DNA of 64,000 nucleotides. It comes from Strongyloides papillosus (Eukaryota > Nematoda > Chromadorea > Rhabditida > Strongyloididae). The notes below the pieces were generated by a model. That model made no database searches and was not told the DNA's origin. It was given only the letters and a program-made list of their open reading frames with translations. Positions 12,461 through 25,599 of the stretch are shown here, piece by piece. Made by a program: the position numbers and the translations under genes. The DNA lies in assembly GCA_005656395.1 (NCBI GenBank), contig SRSI01000028.1, forward strand, positions 186,001-250,000, written 5' to 3'. Numbering within the stretch: position 1 is the stretch's first letter; every line of letters begins with the position of its first letter.

Positions 12461-15435
12461 TATCACTTAAAATAATATCAAACAAATAGATTGTTAATAG
12501 CAACAATGTTATGTTAATGTTAAGGAGATTCCCTTAAATACTCCATAAGAATAAAGAAATTGTGAAGTGACTTATAGAAATTTAATTGTTTATTTACATT
12601 ATGCTTTAAGAATGTAAATGTTTAAAAAAATCATATCAAGTTCAAATCTAGTTGAGTTAGGATAACTCTAATCAACTTAAATTTTACCATTTGATGTAGA
12701 TCATTTTAATATACATATATTAATTGGTAGAGGACAGAAAAAGAAATACCATCTAGTTGGTGTATATTCGAATTTAATTTAAGATTCATATGTATAATCT
12801 AACTATAATGTGAACTTTTTGATTTAGAACATTTAAAGTTATAAAAATACTTTGGAAGGTATAAGTTATATTAGAGTTAGAAAGTCAAGATTTGTCTTAG
12901 GTATTTATGGTGCATCATGAGTTTAAATGATACAACAAAGTACAAATATTTCTTTTTCCTATAAATAATAAAATCATGTATCAAATGATAAAAGTTTACT
13001 TAAGAAACATTGTTTATATTTTCGAAACAAAATGTATGTATTATCAAATAGTTAGAGTACTACAATAAATAAATTTGTATAAACTATTATTTACTTAAAA
13101 AAAGAAATTATATGAGAAAATTTTTATTTTTTACAAAAAATGTTATAATGAAGGAAAAAATTTGCTAAAAGAAATATTTTGTTATTGTCTTTAAAACAAA
13201 ATATATTATTAATATGAAAGTATTATAAAACAAATTTATTGTATTTCATAATAACATGCATTTAAGATTATTATTATTTGCTCTTATAACATTATATAAA
13301 TGTGATAGGTAATAAATTTTCCTATGACTTATTGTAAATTATCTACCTTAACATATTATTAGTAAGTATTTTTAAGTGACTTGACAAAATATATTTTTAT
13401 TGTAACAGTAATTCTATGTTGTATGATGTTTAGAAGAATAGTTTTGAAAGATTGAACTTATGCAAATAATATTTTTATTATTTAATTGAATTTAATTTTA
13501 ATAAACTTCTATCAATAAGAATCATTTTTAACCAATACCATATATTGTTTAATAAAAAATTTGTTATACATCGTTATTTATCATAAAATTATGTTTTTTT
13601 TTCAAAAATTAAATGTGATATTTATCATATTATTTGTTGTTGTGCTAAGTCTAGGAAAGACTAATATTTTTTTTATTTTGATAAAATTAATTTTTATTAG
13701 ATAATTTACTAAATAGTTATATATGTTGTTTATAGTGTTATATAATAGGGAGGAAAGTTATTTTAAATATAATTTATGTGGAGTCATAAAAATTATATAA
13801 ATTTGTGAAGAAAAGATTCATTTATTGTTGGGATTAAGACATTTGTTTATAGCATAAAATGATCATTAAAACAATCACTAGAATACTTAAAAATTTTTTT
13901 TGAACATTAATATATGAGAGACAAGTTTAATGTTGTTCATTTTTATAATTATTGTAAAAAAAGAAAGCTATACTTTAACCTATGATTTTTGTCTACAGGT
14001 AGAATGTTTTAATTAAAAGATTATTCAAAAAAATTTGTTTGTTAAATTAAATAAACTTTTTATATTTTCAAATATAATGATAATTCCTTCCTCAACTACT
14101 CATTTACAATATGTCCTCTCTTACATTTTAACCTATTAAATATTTTTTAAAAATCAAATTAAAAAGGCATTTTTTTAAAATAACAACTTTTTTATTTAGT
14201 AGGGAATCTTAAAAAGTGAATAATAATATTTTAAAATTTTAATTATCCACCTAGATTATGATAAGATATTTTTTTAGGTAAAATTAATGATATTTTAACT
14301 TTTTTAATTTAATGATAAGAATATTTAGAATTTTTTTATGGCAGTAATTTTTATTTTTTTGATTAAATTACTAAATCATGGTTGCTCATCCTTTTATCAT
14401 TACATCAAAAGTAACTTGTAAAATTTTATTTAATTCTGAAGTCTCTCAAAACAATTATACACTTTTTAGTGTTAACGTATATAACAACTTAAAATAATTA
14501 AAGAATTTTTATGTACGTTCTATTAAACTATTTAATATGATAAAAATAAAAATAAATTATTTTGCCACTAAAACCTTGTTAGAAGTTAGAAAAATTTAAA
14601 AAGCATATGTTTCATATCAATTTTTAGTTCTCCACCAATAACTTTAATCATTCCCCAACCTTTTGACAATTAAAAATTTTTAAATTGTATTTATATATAC
14701 TTTTAAAATTTAACTTTATTTTTTTAAAGATACATTTTTATCTTTATATCTAAGATATTACTTAACATGTTATTTTTACAATAAATAAATATATATATAA
14801 ATTTGTATAAATATACTCATTGACATTCTTTTATTTTTACGAACGATACCTTGATTTTATATGACTAATTGTAGGTGAGAAAGCTATTCTTCAAATTTGC
14901 ATATAAATTCTACTTTTGTTATCACTTAAATATATATAAATATTTTATCACAATAGCAAAATATTTTAAAAATATATATATATAATCTGTTTTTTATTAT
15001 ACAATTGTTTTTTTCTTCTCAATTTTCAAATACTCAATCTACATATATATATCAACTATATTTTTAAGCATAACTTTTTATTACGTTTTATCTCATTAAA
15101 AAATGTATAATAATAAAAAAAATTATTCATTTGGAATAATTAATCGCATGTTATAAGTTTAAGGTAAATTCTAGGAAAGAAAAATTTCATTATAGCATAA
15201 AAGAACTTGTTATAAAATATCATTATAATATCGTATTATCTTATTGCTAATTTATTTTAATTAGCATTTGCAAAATATATTAGATATAAATGTTCAAATG
15301 ATAATAAAAATTTTGTTAATTCTTTTATTACTTTTTACAATTATTAATTTATGTGTTATATATTGATGGCTGTCATAATAAGATGATGATAAGATAAATA
15401 TTATCAGAGGTATAGAACATTCTTGCCATCAACAG
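12461..15435. other. AT-rich gene desert
   Basis: No frame with coding character was found on either strand. The last 60 bases before 15436 contain a run of GATA-like sites (GATGATGATAAGATAA followed by TTATC), noted because a weak candidate gene follows directly. Confidence 0.55.
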
Positions 15436-15846
15436 ATGAAGGGTAAGCTTCTTTTTTTGTTTTATCGTGCATCATTAGTACTAATCAGGTTTATTAAACG
15501 TTCCTTATTGTCTACCACTTTGAATAAATTTTATCACTTTTTTGTGTATAATCATTTAAATAATTACCTTTCTTCTTTTTTTTTGGTTCCTCAAATTTTT
15601 ATTCTTTGTCATTATTTATTTTACTATAAAAAAGTTTATTCATTTACATTGTTTCATGAGTTCTTTTTTTAGTATAAATTAATATCTAACATTTACATAA
15701 TTTAATTGTTTAAGAAATATATTTACAAAGATTTGTGCAGTGGTTGTCAGGAACTGGATAAACGTGGTGATTTTGCAAAGGGTACAGTTTTCATAAAGGT
15801 ATACAATGTATATTTAAAGAGTTACCAATCTCCTTTTCTTCATTGA
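15436..15846 (+). CDS. candidate short secreted peptide, two exons, weak
   Basis: Tentative model: exon 1 at 15436-15488 and exon 2 at 15741-15846, with a GTTTAT donor and a TTTGTGCAG acceptor that agree in phase 2. The 52-residue product starts with a signal-peptide-like segment (MKGKLLFLFYRASLVLIS), then a polar segment (GCQELDKRGDFAKGTVFIK) with a dibasic KR, and ends at TGA 15844-15846. An AACAG directly before the ATG could be a leader acceptor, and GATA-type sites lie just upstream, as in nematode gut promoters. Exon 2 is clearly richer in G and C than its surroundings. Other readings exist: an in-frame path from 15407 through a GTAAGC donor at 15442 also reaches exon 2 in the same phase and would make these internal exons of a larger gene. 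No family is recognised. Confidence 0.25.
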
Positions 15847-18800
15847 CATTATCTTATTTAATTTTGTGTGGTTGAGGAGAAAAAGAAGACCAACTAAGAA
15901 TTATGCCTCAATTTTTCTTGTGAACAACTAAGATTAACTTTTAAAATTTGCTTTTTAACACTTAAGTAACAAATATAATATATTATTTAATTTATTTTAA
16001 GTAAATAAGCTCTTTAATGTATTATTATTTGATAGATAAAAGAATAGTTTTGACATCTTGCGTGTATTTCCTGTACAAATCATGATTTATTACTTTTTAT
16101 AACTAGCTTAATATTATTTTTAGTTTGAAATGAATGATATAAAATGCTCCTCATTTTATTTAAAATGGTTTTTGATTTAATGATAATTAAATTTATTTAT
16201 TTCCTATTGCTTATAATATTGTTGTTATTATAAATGGTCACTGTACCAATTGAATTATAATATATATCTTTATTATAATTACCATTATATGGTTATTTTA
16301 TCACACGTATAAATGTATATAATTACAATCACCGAGAGATGAGGAGTGATAAATTTTTTCTATTATAATAAGATGGAGAAAATGATTGACATGATTAGTA
16401 GTTTTAACGAAACAATTTTATAATTATTTATATTTTTTATAATAATAAATATCTTTTATACTGTTTGACATTTTAGTCTTTTTAAATATGGTAACTTTTT
16501 TTCATAATATCCAATTATATTACAAAATTGTCACACATATTGTCATTTTTATTCATCTTAACATTACCCTTTATAATCTAAACTAATCAAATATAGTTTT
16601 TTCAACTCAAAACTAACTTTATATTATAGAAAATAAGATGACATTAAAAATTTATATCAATAAGATTTATCCATTAAATAAATCTCTCTTACTCCTTTAA
16701 ACCAACTTCTTTTTGTTTTCATTTTTATATTTAAATTAAATAAAATTGTGTTTTTCTCCTATTACAAGTTCTTTATTAAATAATACACTACTGATTCTAA
16801 AACCATAAATAGAAGTGCTTTGAGAAAAGCTTTTATGATATTATTTAAAACTTTAAATTAAGTTGTAAATGTACAACAGTTAAAAGTATACACTTGTAAA
16901 AAGATTATTCTTTTTCAAATAGTATTTTAAATTAAAATATTTGTACTATTAGAAAATAATTGTGATTTTCACTTTAAAATTACCTTTTTAACACATAATA
17001 TGTATTTAAACTTGATGTTTTAGTTTATACTTCCATTTAACAAATTTCTTTTTGTTTTCCTTCAATTAATTATCCTTTGCTACCTAATTGTTCATTTAGG
17101 TATAGTAATTAGTATGTAACATTTTAAAATTTTTTCTTATAATAATATTATGTATATAAAGAATTAGAAATATAAAAAATTCTAAATATATGTATATTTA
17201 CGAGAATATTACTTTCTTAAGTTTACCATTGAAATTTAAAAGTAAATTTTTGCAATAATTACAAAAATTGTTTCTGTCATTCTTTATTAATAGTGCTATG
17301 CCTCCTAATGTTTATAATTTAACTTAATTCCTATCGTAAATTATTTTTGTAAAAGCTTTAAGTTTCCTTTTTTTATTGTACCTCAAAGATCAAACACGCT
17401 CATACAACATAGTTACATGTGTACGGGAACTTTAAAAATAATGAGTGCTTCTTTTTGAAATATATCTTCAGTATCAATATCTCCTCTTTATGAATATATA
17501 TTATATCATTCTTTTTGATACTGTTAACACTTTAAAAGTAGAATATATCTAACTGGTTTAATTTACTTTTATCTTAATACAATGTCTTATCCTCCTTTTC
17601 CTCTCTTCTTACCCCTTTTTAATATTTTTCTGTTTGAATCCGTTATTCACTTTTTTTTCCTCCCATCTTCAAAATTGATAATCTATAAATTTTCAATGAT
17701 TAAACTTTACATTCTTATTTACGGAAATTACATTATAATTACTGTTGTAATTGTAATAAGATATATCACAGTAGAAAATTTCTTGTTTATCCTATTGTTC
17801 ATCAACATAAAAATTTTTTTTATATGTTTTTATATTTATTGTTCAATTGTACATGCATTTTTATATACATCAATTTATTGGAAGTACTTTCATTACATTA
17901 ATTTAATATTCATTGTGCCTTAGGAGTGATTTTTTAAATTTAATTGTTTTAAATTACAGGAGTGGATTTTTTTCTACATAAAAAAGCATTAATTATATGT
18001 TAATATATTTTTAGTGGTACAATGCTATGCTAATGTTATTCGTAAAGTTAAAAACCTATATACGATTAAAATATTAAAATTGATTGTATATTTTATTATT
18101 AATCTTCTTAAGATTATTCTTTATAATTTTATATTTATTAAACTTTTAACTCTTACTTTAGAATCAATCTTCCATCCGCTATGGCATTTTTTTTATATCT
18201 ATTCCTTTTTAGCGTTTTATATATCTAACGAAATGGGATATTATGAGTTATTGCAAGGTAAATAAAATTGAACTTCTGTATTTTTTTGACATCCCTTTTC
18301 TTCAAAACAAACGTGTCATCTATTTAAAAAGAAATATATAACATACATGTAAATATATTTTTTTATTTGATTAAAAATATATTTATATAATGTTAATTAT
18401 AAAAATATAATTTTTTTATTTATTGTTAAAATTTTTTCTTGTTATAAATTATTTCATTACCTTCATAAAATATATAAGGGTATTTACTTAATATTTACAA
18501 TATTTCAATTTTACTCCCCAAATACTATATATATGTATTATCAATCTCCTAATTGTGTAAGGATAAGAAGTAGAACATTTTTATGTGCATATCAAGCTCT
18601 TGTTACGTAAATATATAAAAATAGATTTATTTACATTAGAATTTGATGTTGGTGTTCAGTTTCTTTATTCTTTAATTAAAATATGTTCTTTAAAGAGGAG
18701 AAAACTTGTTTGGATATATAAAATCACTCACATACAAAATTTCTAACTGTGTGAATTTAACTCACTATACATAAGAATATAACTATATATATTAATATGT

Positions 18801-20476
18801 TTTAAGTTCAAATAAGCAAAATTTGAAATAGTAATTAAAAATTTACGGTAGTAAACTGTTATCATTTTGTCTTTTGCCTAAAAACACTCCTTTGAAGTCG
18901 TAAAATATTTTATGATAAAGACTTTAAATAAATAATATTTTCTATTTCTCTTGAATTATTAAGTTTTTTTATTATCATAACAACACAAAAAAGTCCATAG
19001 TTTTATGATTAATATAATTTTATTTATATTTAGGCAATATACATATTAGTACAATAATTATGTCTCAAGGCATTTCTATAAATCCTATAATAATATTTCC
19101 TTTAAAAATTTAATTAAACTTAATTTTTCCCAACATCCACCCCCACACTTTAAAATTCTTTTTAAAAAAATTTTGTAATAAATCATAAAACATTTCATAG
19201 TAAACAAAATACTTTTGTTTTCACATAAAATACAATTAATCTTTTTGGCAATGTAAAGGTAAATAAACACTTTTATTTGATAAGTTCTGTTAATTCATAT
19301 TATAGGTAGTTGACAGTTTCTATTTAATAAAAATCATTTACGTTGAAAAAAAAAATCATTTCTTTATTTTTTAATTCAAATATTTTAAGCTAAATTTATA
19401 TTAACAGTTAAGATAGAAAATTACATGAATAAATTTTTTTCATGTTTATCATAAACTCATTATAGCTTAACGTTCCAAATTATAATTGTACGTAGAAATA
19501 AAAAATAATAATAATGAGAAGCATATTTAATTAAATAAAGTTTTTAAGTACAAAATTTATTATTTTAATTCATATACTTTTAGAAAATTAGAAACCAATA
19601 TTGTTTTCCTACATATAGGATATTGGGAATATTTTTTTTCCTCATATCAAAGTTAGTTTGCCGCCCCATTAAAATTTTATATTAATCTTATTTGGGACAA
19701 AAAATTTTATTTATATTTATTATATTTACGAAATATCACATTTATAGATTTATGAGATTAAATATATAACTTTAAAAACTGATAACTATTCACCTCAAAT
19801 TGTTTACCGGTTTAGTTAAAAATTTCATTAGTCATTTTGGAAAAATTTTTATATTATTGGCTAAAAAATGTGAATGATTTAGTATGTAGTTGAAGGGTTA
19901 GGTATGAAAAAATATTAAAAATTCTTGTAATAGGATTACATTAAAAAGGAGATAAATTGAAGTTGATCAGATAAAATGGAAAATTAACTTTTGACAATTG
20001 TTTTAAATATCTAATTTCGGAGTTTTAATATTGCTCATCATATGTTAACAATCCTATATTTTTGAGACTCATCACCATATTATACATTTTTCCTAGTATT
20101 GTAGTGGTAGATTTAATTTGACTGTAATATAATCCAAATTTTACACAATTCTATTTATCATATTTATATGATAGTACGCCATTTTTAAGTGTTAAGTAAA
20201 TAATTTTTCACCAATCTTTATATAACTAATAATTATATATATGAAATTTAAGAATTTGGTTTTAAAAAAAATTTATCTTTAATATCTGGTAGTTAAAAAT
20301 TAATTTCATTTATAAAATACAGTAAAATATATTTTTAGCGTATACTTAAGTAGGTAATAATAATTTTCCACTTAATTAATCTCTTTAAATACTCTTTACT
20401 ATCATCGTTTATCCCTTGTTTATATTGGAATGTTAATAATCTTTTTTACTGTAATTTTTTATATTTTCTTTTTTCA
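15847..20476. other. AT-rich gene desert
   Basis: I see no supported gene. Two open frames at 17582-17923 and 18014-18265 are almost entirely Phe, Ile, Leu and Tyr and follow from a T-rich strand rather than coding selection. A less AT-rich patch at 18214-18257 lies between an acceptor-like TTTTTAG and a GTAAAT donor and could be an isolated exon, but nothing links to it. Confidence 0.5.
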
Positions 20477-20664
20477 GAGTTCTCACTTGGTTCATTTTTT
20501 TATTTTCTTCTTCTTTGAGAAGAATTAATTTGAAAGGCAAATCATTTTACTGCCACATTAAGAATTTGTTTAAACAAGAAAGTGCCCTCTATTTGCAGTT
20601 AGAAAAGAAACAAAAAAGAAATAAAATATTTTTAATTTTCCTAAATAACAGGATACATTTCAAA

Positions 20665-23600
20665 ATGAATAGGAATGTTAAATACCGATCAATTGCATAT
20701 GGAACATGGCATATTGGTGACGCCAGAAAGTTTGTGGAAGAAAAGTTTAATGGTAGTAAAAACAAAAAGTGTGAAAAAAAACAGTCAAGCATATTACCAT
20801 CGAAAAATGAGATGATATTGAATAAGATAGATAAGAATCTTCTGTCATTAAAAATATCCTCCGATGGTGGTGTCACGTTTAAAGATGATTTGAGAAGTGT
20901 AACACCAATCATGGAAATATCAACAATTATGAATAGTTCACCAAGGTATGTGTTGTTTCTAATTGGTGCATAACTTTATATTAAATGTTTCTTATGAACG
21001 ACTATGATTTTTACTAAGATTGAGTAAATTAAAAGATACCCTCTATCTTATAGCATTTTATCTATAAGCTATTTCATTCAACTAATTTTATTTTATTATT
21101 ATGTATAGAATTTTTGAGTGAAATTTAACATCATTATTTACTCGCAAATAATAAAATTCCCCTCAATCTTATGAGTTATTTTACACATTTTATATTAAAA
21201 AAGGTAATAATACATCGAAAATTATAAAGTTTTTTCGTCATTTTTTATATAACATTAAAATTTACTACAAGATGATGATAATGTCGAAATACAAATTAAC
21301 TTTTGTTGAGAGCATTTTACCGTCTCTTTTCATTTTTTATCTATCATTTAGTTTACTAATAAATTTACCCTCAATTTACTACTTTTTGAAATAATTCATC
21401 ATTATTTTAATGTTGTATGTAGTTGTAGTTATTTCTCCTAATTACATTTATTACAATCTTATCATATTCAAAGTTGTACAAAAATTAATAATTCGCTGTA
21501 TATTTTAAATTTAAGAGGAAAATTAATCTAAAAAAATAGTATAATATATTAATTTTGATTGTAGTATCATATTACATGATACATCTATATTGTACATTAT
21601 TATCATAAAAGAGAATAATTTATGATGTTTTTTATAAATTTTTATTTTGTCATTATCAACTAAAACAATAAATTTTTAAAGTTATTGGCCTAATATATAT
21701 TTACACAATTTTTAGTATGACTTTTATTACCTTTTTACTTAGATAAGATATTTTGAAATTTTTTTTCATTATATAAATATTTTAGAATCATATCATGTTT
21801 CACATATCAATATATACACTATAGAAAATTAAAGTGATTTTAAAATTTATCTTTGAATACTTGAAATAAATTTTTAATGATCATTAGACACTTTATTTAT
21901 TATAATAAAACTTTTTATCAGGAAATGTGTATATATCTTGTAGTAGAATCATTTATCACTTTAAATTTTTAGTCTTGATAATGGATAAGTTTATTTATAC
22001 ATTTATATGATTATTAAATGAAAATTAATTTATTTTACCCCTTCTAATAATAATAGAGTATGTCTTTAAAATAAACTCTTTCTACTATTTCGTAAATTTT
22101 ATTTTAAGATAATAAATGATGGTTATTAAAAAAAAAATTTGTTTATGTTGCTTAGACTTAAATTAAAAAAAGTAAAATTTCTACCAAGGAAGATCTATTT
22201 TATCGTAAATATATATTTTTCCTTATCTTTTCTTTAATTAACTATTTTAATTACATATAAAATGTTTTGCGTTGATGGAAATTATTTGAACAGATAAGTA
22301 ATGATATATATTATAAAGTAAAATTTATATATATATTTATATATGTTTATTCAAGTAGAAAATATCTTCTTTTTTAGGCTGTTTTTATTTAAACATGAGC
22401 AAAAAAAGCTTTTTTTCCTTATAACATTGTAATAGTTTTAGCGATAGAAGTGCAAAACCTGTCACTAAAAAAGTGAATGATAAGTAAGAGCTTTTAGCTT
22501 ATTTATTTAAACTCTTAATAACACCATTACAAAATCACATTTCACATTAATGTGTATATACCTATACAAAAACCTACTTTTTTATATTTTATTTTTTAGT
22601 TTTGACCACAACAATCAGGAGGATAACTCATTAACAGTCTCTACAACTGAAGCAAATTCCTTCCAGTTTGATTCATTAAATAAAAGAAAAAAAATATCTA
22701 TTAATAATCAACATTCAATGGCTGATTCAGGGATTGCTGATAACTCTGATTCATCTCCTGAAGGTGATTGGTACTCATCATCTGAATATATACAATATTG
22801 TCAAAAGATGCAACAAACTGCAAATACTGAGGATGACTTTAGTTTTTCATCAACAATTACAAATACCAAAAAAGATGATAATAATCATCATCATTGCTCT
22901 CTTGAAACGATATATCAAAATTCAGTAAGTCCATCTACTAATAATATTATGATGACGAAAAAAAATAACAACCGACCTACGATTACTAATAATACTCATT
23001 TAAAACCATTAAAAGATAACTCGAAATTTACCATAAAAAACGTACCATCGTCCACGATAAGGACACCAATAACAGGTCCTCACCAAATGATTTCTACAAA
23101 TAATGACTATAACTATTACTATCAACAACCTAGTAGTTTAAATTATTGTGAGAACAACTTAATTTGCAATTTACCTAAAAATACTATCCATTATAATAAC
23201 TATCACAAACCTTATTATGATTCAAAACTCTATAAAATGGCTAATTTTTTACCCCAACAAAATAATGAAAATCCCGTTAATTGTATTCCTTTTCCGATGG
23301 TCAATGATTCAATGTACAATTCTCATGACAATTCAATTATCCTTGATGACAATACCAGATATTATAATACAAAAACTTTATTTCCTTATGATGAGAAATT
23401 GAATTACAAAAGTAATAGTATTGATAAAAGACGTGCAAAGAGTGTAGAAATAGGTAATACATATTCAACAGTTTTAAATGATCAGGGATATAATACAATG
23501 AGGATAAAAAATTTTACTAATCTATCCAATAATAAAAAATTATATAATAATAAGCATGAATCTTTAAAAAATTGGGAGAATAATAGTTTGACATATAATA

Positions 23601-24378
23601 ATTGTGATAACAAGAAAGATAAAACATTTTCTGCTATCAAAAGTACAAAAAATTTTTTTCAACGTATTTTTACTAATCCAACATCAACATTACCAAGAAA
23701 ATGGAAGAAAGGAAATGATAAGAGTAATTTGAAGAATGAAGAAACAATTGTTGGTGACTGGACCCATGTGAATGCTTTAACAACAATGCATAAATATGGT
23801 ACGATTCATAGGACAAAGACTGATATTAATTGTTTATTAAATAATTATGATATATTAAGGTATATTATTGAAAAATTTATTTTTAATATTTTTCTTATTT
23901 TTAGAAAACAATATCAACAAAATGGATATAGTAGTGATTTTATTTATCCATTTACAATTGATAATATATATAAGGATATAAAAGATTTATCAATACCTCA
24001 GTCCTCATCACAAAAATCATCCTCTGACAGTTGTTATACTTCAACAATATCAAGTAACTCACCAACCCATCAAACAACTAATAAAATATTAATTGGTAAA
24101 TTTAAAGTGGAAGAAAGACCACTCATTAGAGACGAGAGATATTATGATAAAGTTTATCCTTCATTTGAAAATTTTAAAAACTGGAATGAGATATACCATT
24201 ATTTAAAAAATGAACTTGTAAGTTATTTTCAAAAATTTTAATTAATTTAATTATATATACCTTTTCAATTACATTTCTTTTTTTTCAGCAAACTATAAAA
24301 GAGAAGGATCATCGTATTCTAGAAAATTTAAGATATACAGAGGAGCAGTTAAATGAGTATAAGAAATCATTAACATAA
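20665..24378 (+). CDS. unrecognised 661-residue Asn/Ser-rich protein with a C-terminal coiled coil
   Basis: Model with five exons: 20665-20945, 22442-22483, 22600-23859, 23905-24217, 24289-24378. All introns are GT-AG and phases agree (2, 2, 2, 0); the 45-nt intron at 23860 is a multiple of three and leaves the frame open, so it is easily missed. The start MNRNVKYRSIAYGTWHIGD follows a TTTTTTCAG leader-type acceptor at 20477. The N-terminal 95 residues are compact (GDARKFVEEKFNG); the middle is low-complexity and probably disordered, with SSPEGDWYSSSEYIQY, a basic patch (LPRKWKKG) and an RRAKSVE phosphosite-like motif. The last 60 residues (YPSFENFKNWNEIYHYL, then a charged helix QTIKEKDHRILEN) look like a folded helix or coiled coil. 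This pattern suits a cytoplasmic scaffold, but that is inference and I cannot name the family. Exon 1 could start earlier, since its frame stays open back to the acceptor. Confidence 0.75.
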
Positions 24379-25599
24379 AATCATTTTTTTATTATTTACC
24401 AAGAAAAAATATTTCTAAGTATTTCTTAATGTAATTTAAAAAAAATATATGACAAAAGTAGAAACTTTTTTGTGAAATGAACAAATATTATGAAAATGGC
24501 AAATTATATTATGTATATATGTGTATATATTTTATAATATTTTAGTTTATGTACCTGTTTGTTATTTTTAAAATGATGGGAAGCTTAAAGTTATAACAAT
24601 GATCATTAAATTATCAAAATACTTATATATAATAATAATTTGGAGAATGATACAAATTATCTTTCTGTATCTCGCAAAATACCTATTTTAGATATATTTT
24701 TATTGTGTAGATAAGGAATCTTATTTGAATTAGTGGTACATTGAATCAATGTATAAATGAAAAAACTTCATATGGAGTAGTGTGTATGAATTTAGAAGAA
24801 ATGATGATGGAAAGAAGAAAAGATATGATAGGAGATTTTCAAGAAATATGAGAATTTATGAAATAGTTAATAAGACGTAATGAGAAATTTTTTTATAAAA
24901 AAATTTTAATATTCTTTATAATTAGAAGAAGCATTAATAGAATATGAAAATTACATAAAGATCATTATTTAATTGATACATTTATTTCTTCAATTTCATT
25001 TATCATTTATTGTACAGTTTTATATATTGTTATATATAACCTCGTGTTTATTTTTTTAAATATTGATAAATTAATAACTTTACATTTGTGTTAATTAACT
25101 ATAAACTACAAAGTATTATTGATAACATATTTAAAGTATTAAATTAAAAGGTTAATGAATTTAAGATAAAATTTTTGCCATATACAAGTAATAATATTTT
25201 TAAAATACTTATGCGCGACGTCATGTTTTAAAGAAAGAGAAGATGATCAATTAATAAAGTCTATATTTACCATAATATTAAAAGGAACTGATAAAATTAT
25301 ATTAAGACACTAAAATTATACACATGTATCATTAAGAGTAGTGTAGTTTGTATAGTTAATACATCTATATAAACATCTTCATATATGCACATATTTGTAT
25401 TCTAGCTATGTTAATATACTTTTTTTTAATCAATCATAATAATTGTGATAAGATAAAAATAATATTTAGTATAAAATTAAGGCAAACGTAAATGCCTAAT
25501 TATTTTTAAATAGTATCCATTTTGTCTGCCCTTAATATATAATCGATTTTATAATTTGTTAATGAATTAATTAGTTATTTTTTTTAGATATTTTTAATA
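24379..25599. other. intergenic region upstream of SCPx
   Basis: AT-rich with no coding frame. It contains the 3' UTR of the upstream gene. Near 25213 there is a GC-rich GCGCGACGTCATG with a CRE-like core, and CTATATAAACATC near 25366 is a possible TATA element. A TTTTTTTAG ending at 25587 lies 12 nt before the SCPx ATG and is a likely leader trans-splice acceptor. Confidence 0.45.

Noticed and set aside
17582..18265. Two open frames (113 and 83 codons) that look like membrane proteins
   Set aside because: Composition is almost only Phe, Ile, Leu, Tyr, as expected from translating a T-rich strand; no polar loops, no consistent splice partners, no family motif.
20515..20664. N-terminal extension of the 661-residue protein by 50 codons
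   Set aside because: The frame is open back to the acceptor but has no ATG and reads as Lys/Phe-rich 5' UTR; the ATG at 20665 gives a better protein start.
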